DNA of 64,000 bases. Source: Nannochloris sp. 'desiccata' (Eukaryota > Chlorophyta > Trebouxiophyceae > Chlorellales > Chlorellaceae). The notes beneath the pieces were generated by a model. That model saw only the letters and a list, made by a program, of their open reading frames with translations. It was not told where the DNA came from and did no database searches. Where the stretch lies: NCBI GenBank assembly GCA_019044685.2, contig JAGTXX020000014.1, positions 1 to 64,000 on the forward strand, in the 5' to 3' direction. A program made the position numbers and the translations under genes. Shown here one piece after another: positions 28,001 through 37,620 of the stretch; position 1 is the first letter of the stretch, and each line of letters begins with the position of its first letter.

Positions 28001-28611
28001 TACCTGGCAGCATCCCATCAGTAGCACAGCGGTGCTGGGCGGCACAGCTGCAACGAGCTTTCAGTCTTTTTGGAGTAGTGATTTCTTTAGAAGAACCCTG
28101 TGAACTACATGTGAATCAAGTGTGTAGAAGATGGAAACAATGGTATCTCAGCGAGATCCAAAATGTTGACGAATCTAGGACTAAAATTTACAAGTATGTT
28201 CATGAAATCAGAAATGGGTTGCCTGAAAAAGAATATTGTGCTGCTGCTTGCCTTACAATTCCTGGCTTCAGGAGTAGACAGCGACTATTACAGCTGAGAA
28301 TGGGCTCACACTGGCTGAAGGAGGAAACAGGTCGATGGACTCACATTAAAAGGGAAGAGAGGGAATGCAAACAGTGTGCTGGTAAAGAAATGAATACTGT
28401 CGAGACGGTCGAACATATGGTTTTTAAGTGCCCTAATTATGATGACATTAGGGCAGATTTTTCTTGTTTAGATTTTAGTAATAATAACTTAAATGAGTTC
28501 TTAGAGCAGCAACAAACACAGCTTGGCAGTTTTGTCAAGAAGTGTGAGGAGCAGCACCGAGTACTTAACCCACCGCCACCACGACGGCACCGGAGGCGGC
28601 GGGCTTCATGA
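25021..28611 (+). CDS. LINE-2 ORF2: APE-type endonuclease and reverse transcriptase
   Basis: This is an uninterrupted frame of about 1196 residues; the first in-frame codon is GTG at 25021, so initiation may be by reinitiation or at a non-ATG codon. The N-terminal endonuclease/phosphatase fold has LQNIRG, MLNEIWL and VLVAGDFNAHIG. The reverse transcriptase has GYRGIAVGTLAAKL, QFGFRRGKGTASA, CFVDFKKAYDSVPR, GVKQGCPLSPLLFGLYLDD and the catalytic LMYADDLV. The C-terminus has CKQCAGKEMNTVETVEHMVFKC, a Cys/His motif likely to bind nucleic acid. The LINE clade was not determined. The intact ORF2 makes this the most recently active copy in the window. Confidence 0.93.
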   Translation: MEIGKVKLVLQNIRGQLMREALNLEIEDDIDIIMLNEIWLHDVEELPYIPGFKLSYGAARPITARATGYGGAAIYIKQENFGKIDVWRVRESDGVIWIKCQKSERAPVQFFCCCYAAPDNTPGCPQNIDDWFEELENEISIARGLGEVLVAGDFNAHIGTEPDFDRLCAAGTDRGSGVDRLIMEEDMVHACCPRTSVDASLNSRGKKLLQLCDFTGLYVVNGRVAGDIPAAATCLTNSKSKEPTSVIDLFLACPKVFIKTESLKVGGKLAQGADHLAVTVTINEFMSMSELMEGEYEADDVELTISNSTPSFNIGDEFIIDPKLLPAFKTELQAAAPLLEQICVAANDTAESKNANMLNTAEADLRKVLSNACVAAGMKIKGAAPDKDRWARKMNKLPPALKLQQKQARSTHRRAVRECDVEAIVTNRNNVKRSHRNIRKARRSLGAKRLERLLKFDPKEFYQKYRRPPSPTLVSQSDLSNHFEQLLGAEPPDLPVPPIVPGTVPPPESIEGLLQTPFSMEEMLAALKKVRNGAAMLGILKPQLLKSAVAEIGPTLLELLNASVAVGKLPTAWALSAITAIPKAGSDTRTCDGYRGIAVGTLAAKLHGSMLDIRTSCWAEASELRAEGQFGFRRGKGTASASFILRALTDRVKAQKGGRLYTCFVDFKKAYDSVPRHLLWAKLERRGVTGWVLNAIKAMYADFPMCVKSSTGLGRTFQSKLGVKQGCPLSPLLFGLYLDDWDDELRAAAGANNSESTEFDFPTLNNMPLRSLMYADDLVQAATSMPGLRKQMALLEDFSVRWGLTVNASKTKLMLFSGIRSIKEEKAAVLYVDGETVEVVEQFKYLGTIFHCSNALSRYAVPARALSGRKAYHATRRRLEELELKGVDTNFRLFDVMVEPVLGYGAEVWAPELLCQDPLKNSCERVHLQALKWLFGVRKSAASCIVLAEAGRWPLALRWVKRLTRFYNGLVKAPSNSILKNAFIDNCQLKANPLPGSIPSVAQRCWAAQLQRAFSLFGVVISLEEPCELHVNQVCRRWKQWYLSEIQNVDESRTKIYKYVHEIRNGLPEKEYCAAACLTIPGFRSRQRLLQLRMGSHWLKEETGRWTHIKREERECKQCAGKEMNTVETVEHMVFKCPNYDDIRADFSCLDFSNNNLNEFLEQQQTQLGSFVKKCEEQHRVLNPPPPRRHRRRRAS

Positions 28612-28933
28612 ATTTACCTTTTTCTATCTGATCCCATTACCCCATGGTGGATGATCTGCAATGTACAAAGATTATTTTATGTTTATTAAAGTTGATGGTG
28701 ATTTTTGTGAAGGGAGCTGGATGGAAGCTCCTAGGGGTTCATCTTACCGGAACGAGTCCCGCCTCCTTTTAGCTTCAGTTTTTCTTTTTGTTTTTATGAA
28801 GCCATGGGGCTCGTATACCTCCTAGTAGACTTTGAGAGGATGCTCTACTGAACCCTGAGTGATGACGCGATATTTTGTTGCTAGAGATCACTTTAATGTA
28901 ACAGTTTCAGTTTCAGTTTCAGTTTCAGTTTCG

Positions 28934-30065
28934 AAAAATTGACGGGAAACAATGCAAGTTTTCCATCACAAAAAATGCCATCAGATTGTACCCAGCAAGC
29001 ATTTTCAAGCACGTTCGTTTGCATACCTTTACTCATTACCTTCTTTTCCACTGCATTAATAGCTTCCCAGCCATATAACAAGCTTGATTTCCTAAAATGG
29101 CCAGCAAATCCTCAATCTGATCACTACCGCTCCGCAAACTGCATTAGGGGCTATTTCTCGTACAGAGACAACAGTTTCAAGTACTCCAGCGTCAATAGTG
29201 TATACGCTCACAACCTGACAAGCAATAGCAGCTCTTCTATTCCACTGAACCAGCCAAAATAGCCACCAGCGAGAAAACACTCGGCCACAGCGGCACACAC
29301 AAGTCAAGTAAATGGCATTTTTTGAGTACTGCAGCTTCCGTCTCCGCTATTTTCTCGCCCACAAATATCACTCGTATACGTGCTATCCCAAACGATCATC
29401 TGAACCTCGGTGAGTTCAATGCTGGAGCCTGCGAACAATTAATTAGATGAAGTAATATTTATTTAATACATATATCACTCTGAAACTCCGTCGATTCTAA
29501 TATGTATATATAATATATACCTATCAGTGCATAGATTCCATCTGCATAAGCTATAACGCTGTGCTGAAGAAGGTATTAGACTGCTGTGATTGCATAAATT
29601 AAACATATTGAAGGCTTCAAAACGCAAATAAAACTATTGCGGACCGAGAAAATATCATCTCACGATACTGTTTAATATTCTAATTTAAATAAATACGCTC
29701 CTACTTTGACAAATTTAGCTTTTGTAGCAGCTAAATTCCAAACTGTGCGATGCTGCCTTTTCAAAAAAGCATCGCACAAATGACTAAGAGGAAGCCCTCC
29801 CAGCATCTCTACGGTACTATAAGAAACCACAAAGGTAATTAAAGGTGCCCACATGATCTGAATTTCCAAAATTCTGCTTCACAACGCAGTGAAATTGAGG
29901 CTCATTCAGCAACTTGCAACTCAGTGCGTAGCTATTTCATTGCTGGTGCGAGCATGCGTCATACATCAGAAACGACTGCATCTGTTAGCTGATCCAGCAT
30001 TTTTGAATGCCGATATTCCAGGATTGTGGTTGCGCTGTGCAATGTAAAAGCATTTGTTGTAGCAT
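28934..30065. other. Intergenic/relic sequence between LINE-2 and LINE-3
   Basis: About 1.1 kb without a convincing gene. Two minus-strand stretches look coding-like but match nothing I recognise: about 28960-29070 (NVLENACWVQSDGIFCDGKL) and 29672-29869 (VEMLGGLPLSHLCDAFLKRQ). The second carries a 14-base inverted repeat (GCGATGCTGCCTTTTC to AAAAAAGCATCGC) near 29746-29775. These may be exon relics of a host gene or of an older element. Confidence 0.4.
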
Positions 30066-30242
30066 AGCTGCTCTCTAGACATGCTGTACCTGATAGAGCA
30101 CACTTTGGCCGTAAAGCATACAATAGTGGTTTTCACACCGGGGGTGATTTGCGATAAATCAGGGTGTTGCAAATCAGGCTGCAAATCACGTCTTGAATCA
30201 CCTCTCTTATTTGTTGTTATGCGAGGTTCAAGTAGTTTTCGT

Positions 30243-30959
30243 CAGTGTTTCCCCATCCGCAAACCATTTGCGTATGAGGTAAAAAGCGACGCAAAAAAAA
30301 TAGGTAAAACGCAGAAAATATCAGGGGTCTGCGTGCGGAGCACGCAAAAAAAATTTGGGGCCTTTGCGTGCTGCAGAGTGGCGAAACGCAAAAAAAATTT
30401 AGATCTTGCGTTAGAATAAAACCTTGATTTTACCTTAACGAATCCAGATCTCCAGGTTGAAAGTATCAAAAATAAATGGTCTGATCTTGTTGAGGAGGGG
30501 TTGAAGGATGCATTTTCAGAGGTGTTTAAACTTGCCAACGTGAGTTTGGTTTTGCCGCTGAACACCGCCATTGTAGAGCGCGGTTTTTCAAAAATGAATA
30601 TCGTAAAAGATAAGTTAAGGAATAGAATGCTGGCGACAACAACAGAAAAGTGCATGCACATTTCTGTAAACGGGCCAGAGCTGACTATAATGGGGGAGAA
30701 GGGGGCCATATTAACCAAGGAGGCAGCGGCGTTGTTGAAACGTGCCAAGGAGTTGCTTGCTCCGGAGCCGCCAAAGTAGGAGCAATCCATTTGCGCTGCT
30801 TATAATAATTGCATGTAACAACAAATAATGTGTAGATCTAAGCCGCGCGCAGCGCAAAAATGTTTTTTGGCAACGCAAGCAAAATGAGAGCTGTGCGTGC
30901 TGTAACGCAAATCAAATCAGCCCATAACGCAAAAAAAAAATAAAGCCCCGGAAACACTG
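30243..30959 (+). mobile_element. hAT transposon relic with perfect 8-bp target duplication
   Basis: The 717-bp element has termini CAGTGTTTCC and GGAAACACTG and the 8-bp direct repeat GTTTTCGT on both sides (30235-30242, 30960-30967). All three are hAT hallmarks. GCGTGC and CGCAAAAA-type motifs are repeated near both ends, as expected for transposase binding sites. It retains only the C-terminal dimerisation region of the transposase, so it is an internally deleted copy. Confidence 0.95.
30420..30779 (+). pseudogene. hAT transposase C-terminal dimerisation domain
   Basis: The open frame of about 119 codons contains LPLNTAIVERGFSKMNIVKD, then KLRNRMLATTTEKCMHISVN and NGPEL. This is the classic hAT C-terminal signature, N-T/S-A-x-x-E-R-x-F-S followed by K-x-K-x-R-N-R-M and I-x-x-x-G-P. 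The DDE core and BED finger are absent. Frame integrity in such a short relic suggests a recent deletion derivative. Confidence 0.85.
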
Positions 30960-31074
30960 GTTTTCGTTAATTTTCACGGCTTTTTGCTATTGTAATTCAT
31001 GATTCATATGTTCAACTGCTAAAATGATGGGGAGGGGGGGAGGTAGGGAGTGTAGAGAAGAGGGGTGAACATGA

Positions 31075-31386
31075 TCACTCATCGGGAGGCATCTCACATG
31101 GAAAAGAGAATTGGCCCAGACCAGGTTGCGCGTTCGGTGCTACAGAATTGGTAAGTTTCTCAATTTCTTCTAGCTGGGCTGCGGATAGCATAGAGTGGAG
31201 ATTGTGCTGGGAATTGACTGGGAGATCACCAGCTGGGGGCAAGGTCGGGAGGAGATGAGGGATTTGACCCGCGATTGATGGCAAACTTTGTTGTGGAGGG
31301 TGAACTCCGGGATTGGATGCAATTTGACCGGTTTCGCCGGCCCCTTGCAGGAAAAGAGAGAGTTCATCGGCATTAGGTTCAGCCAT
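31075..31386 (-). CDS. Small ORF within the TIR element, unknown
   Basis: This frame of 103 residues begins MAEPNADELSLFLQGAGETG and is Pro/Gln/Leu-rich. It has a short amphipathic helix (MLSAAQLEEIEKLTN) and no recognised domain. It is the only open frame in the TIR element outside the nested hAT copy. It might be the first exon of a lost transposase or partner protein. The call is weak. Confidence 0.35.
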   Translation of the reverse strand: MAEPNADELSLFLQGAGETGQIASNPGVHPPQQSLPSIAGQIPHLLPTLPPAGDLPVNSQHNLHSMLSAAQLEEIEKLTNSVAPNAQPGLGQFSFPCEMPPDE

Positions 31387-32227
31387 GATGCTGAAATGAA
31401 CAGGGAGTGCGTGCAGCTGGATCTAGCCTCGGAACTAGGTGATTCATAATGTAAATAATATATTTAAGCGGAAAAATATGGGAAACGGAGGCATATAAAG
31501 GGTGAATCACCCACCTGCAAATATTCGTTACTTGAATTCTCCTCGAGAGGAGAATTTGCGCAAATCACCTCCCAAATCACGCGGCAAATCAGAGGCAAAT
31601 CACCCGGTGTGAAAACCACTAATATCTCCGGAAGAAGACTGGCTGAATTGCAGCTTAATGGTCTTAGAACAAAGAGTATGCAAACAATGTGCTAAAAATG
31701 AGATAGAAACCGTGGAGACGGTGGAGCACATGTTTTTCTATTGCCCTAGTTATGATGATATTAGGGTAGAATTTCCTTATTTACACGTTACAACAACTAA
31801 TTTACATGAGTTCTTACAACAGCCACCAAATTAACTTGGCAGTTTCGCTAATAGATGTTGGCACCGGCACTGAGAACTCAATCCGCTGCAAGGGCGGTAA
31901 TGTTGTTTCATGGAAAACCCTTTTCCATTTATTCCACAATCTGATGGTGATCACTAGACCTTTATGGTCTCTTTGTTTTGTGTTGCTTTATTTGATTTTG
32001 GATCTAATGATGTGTTGGAAGCTGTGTGGTGGGTAGCTTCTAGGGGTTCACTTTACCGGAGCGGGTTCTTCCTCTTTTTAGCTTCATCTCTCCTTCCTTC
32101 CTTTTTCCCCCAAATGAAGCCCAAGAACCAGCATTCCTTCTGAGCAGAATTTGAGAGGTTTTCATGCTCAAGCCCTGAGTGATAAAATACTATTTGGGTA
32201 TGAGAGATCACTTATGTAACAAGTTCA

Positions 32228-33644
32228 AGAGCCAATTTCCAAAGCCAACATCCAGATTCCAAAATCAAAATTTGGATGTGTTATAACGAATAACCTCGTG
32301 AGCTAAACGCTACTACTTGCTAATAGTTCTGGTTCCAGTAACAGATTCTAAGTAGATCAAATTTAATCCAATTCAGGCAAACATGAAAATATAAACAGCA
32401 GCCGCCAGCGGCAACGGTGCCTGCTCTGCGTGCTGTGCTGTGCAAGTCAGCAATTTCTCAGCTGAATGCAACATCATCACATTCTTCCCCCTTTTCTTGA
32501 AAACGTGTCCTCACGTTTGTACTTGCTTTATCTCATCTTTATCAAAGTAGATAATAGAGCTTAGATTGTTGTCGAAAAGTAGAGAGGAGGTACAGCTTAT
32601 TCAGCTGCATAGCACTTTCTTTTTTGGGCCTTCCATCTACCTCTAGATGCTCTCAGCAACCTGCATATGTGGACAGCTTCCCAACAGCCACCACCATTTA
32701 AGGACCTACTTCAACCAAAATATCCATACTTACACTAAACTAAGCAGCTCATCACTGATCCAAACTGGCAGCTACAACCAACAATCCCGATGGTCGCGGC
32801 AGGCCTGCCAATGACGTGATAAATGCATGAGAGCATTATAAACCTCCATTGAGCATGAATGTATATTATCACATTTAATTCAATACCTCAGAAAGCTTTA
32901 TTCCAGTCTTTTCAACTGAAATTTCAACAAGGTACCTGCATCTGTTCTTAAGATCTTTGGCGGAAGCGAATGGAATTTTGCTGCCGCTGAAACAACTTTT
33001 TAAACATGCTCCTATACTCAGCTATTACACCGCTTGATAATAACCTTACACCTCATAAGACCTGCGTACAGAACAAAAAGAGAGAACTTCCACCAGACCA
33101 GCATTAGAAAAGAACCAAAACCAAAAAGATAGAACTATATTAAGACGACTCGAGTCTTGAGCCCACAAATAAAGAATACCGCCAATGCACAAACAAGAAG
33201 CTTTATTCTTTGTGCATCAGATGGCGTAGAAAATATATGCATTTTTGACAGACTAGCATCAATAAAGACATAATCAGAAGAGGCACAAATGCAGCAGTTG
33301 TGCGGAGACCAGACTAAGCAAGGGAAGAAGAAGAAGGGAAAGACGTTCAAGAGAAGAAAAAGCCACAGACAGAGGAGCTTTACAATAGAAAATAAAGTAG
33401 TTGAAGGCAGCTAGATAGTGAGTTCAATAACATAGCATCCCTCCTAGAATGTATCATTCCCTTTGCTAGAAAAGAAAAGAAATAGAAAAAACAAATGCAA
33501 CTGGCAAAAAAAAAAACTGCTTGGCAACACAGATTTTCTCTACTCGTTATATATCATATATTTTCAAGAAAGCAAATAAAGAGTTCATTAAGAGAGAAGA
33601 TAATAGCGGCCAGTAGCAATACATCATCTAGTACTGCAATATAA
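32228..33644 (-). other. LTR relic (minus strand) and gene-free border to host genes
   Basis: On the minus strand, 32482-32500 reads as a purine tract (AAAGGGGGAAGAA) preceded by GTGAGGACACG. It is followed by an LTR-like TGTGATGATG to GTTATAACA segment (32481 down to 32279, about 203 bp). This matches the 3' end layout of Ty3-A and Ty3-C, so it is the 3' tail of another Ty3/gypsy copy. From about 32540 to 33644 I see no gene; short open frames there are not convincing. The last part is probably 3' UTR of the next gene. Confidence 0.6.
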
Positions 33645-35063
33645 TTAAACTTTTGCAACTTTCAATAAAGACTTTAAATGTTCAAGGATAGGCAGCGGCA
33701 GAAGTGCAGGTGGCACGGAGAATAAGCGGAAACTGGCTGAGACCACCTCAGACTCCAGAGATCTTTCTTCAGTAATACTACAAGCGGCAAGGTTATATGC
33801 TCTGACATTCAAAGTATCAGATTTTTTGAATGGAGGCACATCGTATAAGTTCCAGCTGCCATCTACAGCTATGCCGCCATTCATCAAGGGAGAGGCAGCT
33901 GCAGGGGCAATGGCGGTGGCGGCAGTGGCAATAGGCAGCTGCAATTGAGATAATTGACCAGGGGTACGCTGAATAAAGGGAGAGCAAGTATTTGAAGGAG
34001 CAGAATTGAAAACTACTGCTGGAGGTAACGGTTCAATCGTAACAATAGGAGCCAATACCTCAGTTGACATTGCTTCAGGAGAGCAGCGTTGGCGTCCTCG
34101 TCGTTGCTGCTGCTGCTGACGCTCTTCTTCCTCCTCCAGTATAGAAAGAGAAAGCTCACGTGCAAAGGGAGAATTAAACTCTTCCATGAGAGTATCAACC
34201 TCCTTCAAAGTTAATGGGGCCATTTCATAGCCATCCCCTGCAGCTACGGCAGGCAAAGGAGTAGCTGCTGTAGCAGTAGTTTCAGCAACAGGCGCCGCAG
34301 GCTCGAGGACGGCTTTGGCAGCGGTAGCAAGAAGCACCTCGTTCAGTACTGGAGAGGCTTCATGCTTGACAGGAGTATTAACTCCATTAACAGCGAGTCC
34401 AATTTCAAGAGAGACGTTTACCTTGCTTTTTGTAGGGGTTTCGGGTTCATGTGAAAGTGAAGAAGTGGGAGATGGAGTGAATTTTCGAGACAACCGCGGT
34501 GTAGGGCGGCGCTTGATAGCAGCTTGATTTTTCTCACGTGCCCGCTTGCGCTGGGCATTGTGCATTTGGAGCTTGTTGACACACGATTTCTTCATTCCTT
34601 CAAAGTCGGCTATGGGCTGAAATCTCCCGCATTGCTGACAGAAACGGACGATCTTGCCAGCAAGTATCATCTCAGGAAGCCCAGCGTGGTAAGGGCATAT
34701 GCGGTATCGTCTGCAAGAGGAACAAATAGGTGGTGTAATAATTTCTGTGCCCTTTCGTAAGAACACACGGAAAACCAATGATTAAACTGCTTACGTGTGA
34801 TACACTCGACCAGTTGGAAGTTGAGCCTGGCATCCTATTACCTGCAGAGGAAAATAGTGGTAAAATTTTAGAACCCTGCGCAACTACATCAATCAATCGT
34901 TATAATATACTGATGAAGTAAGGGCAGGAACAATGGCTCCTGAGAGCAAAACAGCCCATGGCTGTTGGGTGCCATTGGCCAACAATGTTAGTTGACTATA
35001 TAAAAATATCCTAAGCATGGAGCGCCTTAAACCTACCTGGCATGACTTCTTGTCCTTCAACAT
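33645..35063 (-). CDS. SBP-box (squamosa promoter-binding-like) transcription factor
   Basis: Three exons: 35063-35037, 34841-34795 and 34710-33645, all GT-AG and in phase, giving 379 residues. The protein opens MLKDKKSCQVIGCQAQLPTG and goes straight into the SBP domain. Zinc ligands run C-x4-C, then RVYHTRYRICPYH, then RFCQQCGRF, then DFEGMKKSC. A basic NAQRKRAREKNQ stretch overlaps the nuclear localisation signal. SBP proteins bind GTAC-core DNA and regulate development or nutrient responses; copper response is known for the algal CRR1. The remainder is low-complexity Ala/Pro/Gln with a Gln tract. Two introns split the zinc domain. At 379 residues it is much shorter than CRR1. Confidence 0.93.
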
Positions 35064-36075
35064 TACTATGGCAAACGAAACGTGAGCGGATCTGCTACTT
35101 GGAATGTCTTGCCTGAAGGATGAGGGATGTTTGTGAAGGTACTGCCTTCGAGATTCACAGCTCTAAGCCCCCAGTTTGTTAGATAATCCTAAGCAGAAGT
35201 GATATATGCAGGAGCAAGCTATTCTAATATGCCGAGCATCGTCGCACAAGTAAGTATTAATGAAAAGCCAATACTAGGCGGTATTGTAAATTCGTCTAGT
35301 CCAAGATCCAATTAAAAGCGAAAGTACAGCTTCCTCACACCTCCGTGCAGAATTTAGCTCCGCGCACGTACGTCTACTGTGCACAAAAAACCTGGGACAT
35401 AGCCGATGCGTTGAAAGAATGTCTACCTCTCACTTTATTCAGGTATAGCAGCACCGCTAATGCAGCGGTGACCGTTGAAAATTTTCGTCCCCTCCGCCTG
35501 GCTATAGCAGCAAAGGCTTAAGGTGGGATTCCAAAGGTCCTGAAGCGACGACACCGTAGGCAGGATGTGTGAAAACGTCCACCAAAAGTACCTCGATTTA
35601 TTAAAAGAGCATGCATGCACCGCAGATCGGCTAAATAATAACTACAAAGAGCCTTCAAGTTGAGCGTTTCGGCCGGAGAAGGTCATGGAAAGCAACAGAT
35701 GTTTATTTCGCAGTCATGGCCTCACTAGTCACCTTGCTGCTGATCTGTGCATCAATCCATGCGGACTGCTACCTCTGCCAGGTGTTTTGTTTGCGAAATC
35801 CGCGTTGACAGCAACTTTCTGATCTAGAATAAAATGATCATGATAATTATTTACAAAAAAATCTCGGAGTAAGGTGCATGCTACGAAAGTACCCACAGTG
35901 TGGATATGTCAATCCCAAACAATGCAATAGCGCTTCTAATGAATAAAATTAATTGACATTTGTTGAGCAAAGCTGGCTTAAACGTTTTAAACTGAATTTC
36001 TTAAACATAAAAATATTGAAAAACTTGCGCAGCGCCAATTGATCATCATTTCTAATTATTCATCACTTAAATCGA
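35064..36075. other. Divergent intergenic region, SBP-box gene and Nup43-like gene
   Basis: About 1 kb between two genes transcribed away from each other, so both promoters should lie here. Several short open frames are present but none is convincing, and no clear TATA box or known site was identified. GTAC occurs at 35323 and 35590; these are candidate SBP core sites but are expected by chance at this frequency. Confidence 0.45.
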
Positions 36076-37333
36076 ATGGGTAAACCACACCTTAGTCGGC
36101 ATTTCCTGGCTTCTCGTGCCAGCTGCCTAATTTCAATCCCTTTCGCTGCTGCTGGCCAACCTGACGAGGCTGGAATTGCCACCACACACAATTTGCTTGC
36201 TTTTACTGGATGGAATGAAGATGCTCAGGTAGGTTATCCACAGATTTCATCCCATTCTATTGCAAAATAAATTCTGCCTTTGATCGCTTCTCTGATCACT
36301 CGCTCACTCACTCCAACGCTCCTGGTTTATTTTGCCTTTTAATCTTTTACAGGAACATCAGCTTACGCTGGCAGATTTGGCTGTAGGATACACAGCGAAT
36401 GATGTATCTGATGTTCAAGCTCTTAATGTACTTGCATCATTCCGTCTCCCTGCTGCCTCTACAGCGCTCTCCACCGCCCAGTTCGACACCAACTCTGTCG
36501 CAGTAGTGGTAGCTGCAGCTGATGGTAGTTTGTTGAGACTCCGCTTACAAATTCCAACCATTCCTGGATCTCACCCAGAATCCATTCAACTGAGAGAAGA
36601 AGATTTCGACAATGATTATTTAGTTTGTTGGTGCCCGTCAGTTCATTTTGGTCCAGCCACTGCCATTGACATGGATAGCAAAGGAAATGTCCTCAGCACT
36701 GGTGCTGATGGTAGAATATGCCTAACACAAATGAAAAACGACGCTCGACCAACTACTACTACTACTACAGAGCTTCACAACTCTCATGGTGGAATAACTT
36801 TCACTCAAGTACAATGGACGACACCTCACACATTTGCTACGACAAGTCTTCAAGGGGTAGTCCATTCATGGGATACAAGAACGCCTACAGCACCAGTGCA
36901 ATCTCTATCTGATTCAGCATCAAGGTCTCTAGCGTCTCTTCTTTCCTTGCAATCACACCCAGCGCAACCACACGTCCTGGCAACTGGTGATGACCACGGT
37001 GTTGTTGCCTTTTGGGATTTGAGAAGACAAGGGCAATGCGTAACAAAAGTGCACGCAGAAGGGGCTATTACGAGTCTTACATATGATACGACCAATGGCG
37101 GCGCTGGAGGTAGAGATAGATTATTTATTGGGACAAGTAAAGGGATAGTGGGTGGTGCCAGTGCGATTCCCGGCAGCATGCCGTCTGCTATTTATAGAGA
37201 GCCTGCTGAAGCTGCAATAGAGGGGCTGTGTCTATCTACAGCAGGGGCAGCAAATCAAATATTTGCATCTACTGATCAGGAAGTGCTGTTGTTTATGGCT
37301 AATACTGTAGGTGATGCAGGGAGCTTTCATTAG
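36076..37333 (+). CDS. WD40-repeat protein, Nup43-like nucleoporin
   Basis: Exon 1 is 36076-36228 (donor CAG|GTAGGT) and exon 2 is 36353-37333 (acceptor TTTACAG), joined in phase for 377 residues. The protein is a single beta-propeller. Visible blades include AVVVAAADGSLLRLRL, VLSTGADGRICL, TFATTSLQGVVHSWDTR and HVLATGDDHGVVAFWDLRRQ. The block HPxxxHVLATGDDxGxVxFWDxR, near the C-terminus of a roughly 380-residue propeller, resembles Nup43 of the Y-shaped (Nup107-160) nuclear pore scaffold. WD proteins are hard to tell apart by eye, so the specific name is tentative. It is divergent from the SBP gene. Confidence 0.72.
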
Positions 37334-37620
37334 AAGATATCGGCGTAGCTTTTGTATTTCTGAAACTCAATAAAGATTAGAATTTCTTACACCAATTAAA
37401 AGGAAAAGATAAAAGCAAACATCGACATTTTCATCAAAAAAATCAATCGTAACGATAAATTTTCATCTCTTCTGGGTTTCAAATTTTGAAACAGGGAAAA
37501 ACACAAAGAAAAGAAAAAAACGAAGGGAGGCATATTCATTCAACAAATCATTAAAAAATGGAAAATTCTTTCTTTTTTTCTTTACTACTCAATAGATCTA
37601 GCACTACAACATTAATTAAT

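Larger units (their letters stand above)
24711..28933 (+). mobile_element. LINE-2: nearly complete non-LTR retrotransposon with intact ORF2
   Basis: It starts within the end of an ORF1, continues through a complete endonuclease/reverse-transcriptase ORF2, has a 320-bp 3' UTR and finishes in a tail of about five CAGTTT units (28903-28933). Its 3' UTR block (CTAGGGGTTC, then GAGAGG-TTTACTG-like, then AGAGATCACTT) is shared with LINE-1 and LINE-3, which defines one family. It lies immediately after the DIRS reverse transcriptase fragment. No clear target duplication was found. Confidence 0.88.
30125..31620. mobile_element. TIR DNA transposon with 3-bp target duplication (AAT), nested in LINE-3
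   Basis: The ends are inverted copies, AGTGGTTTTCACACCGGG at the left and its complement at the right, extending to about 28 bp with a two-base gap. The direct repeat AAT flanks both sides (30122-30124, 31621-31623), and removal rejoins LINE-3 exactly. Subterminal CAAATCA/TGATTTG motifs are repeated many times at both ends. No transposase is recognised. The 3-bp duplication fits PIF/Harbinger or CACTA-like superfamilies, but the terminal sequence is not a standard match. Without the nested hAT copy it is about 770 bp, probably a non-autonomous derivative. Confidence 0.85.
30066..32227 (+). mobile_element. LINE-3: internally deleted LINE relic holding two nested DNA transposons
   Basis: The LINE sequence is present as 30066-30124 (TCTAGACATGCTGTACCTG, as in LINE-1) and 31621-32227. 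A foreign TIR element separates the pieces. After that element the LINE continues AATATCTCCGGAAG, then jumps from the GCTGAATTGCAG region to GAGTATGCAAACAATGTGCT. Relative to LINE-1 this loses about 640 bp of ORF2. It ends with the family 3' UTR and a short AAGTTC tail. It is 5'-truncated and non-functional. Confidence 0.88.

Noticed and set aside
28939..29262. 107-codon plus-strand frame
   Set aside because: Ser/Asn-rich, no motif, overlaps another frame on the minus strand; not supported as a gene.
30081..30419. 112-codon frame across the TIR element border and hAT left end
   Set aside because: It crosses two transposon joints, so it is accidental.
30242..30790. 182-codon minus-strand frame
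   Set aside because: Antisense to the hAT dimerisation domain, and its limits coincide with the element.
226..32500. Horizontal transfer from bacteria as a source of the dioxygenase cluster
   Set aside because: The gene lies inside a typical eukaryotic CACTA element with an intron-bearing transposase; transposon cargo explains it without direct bacterial transfer.
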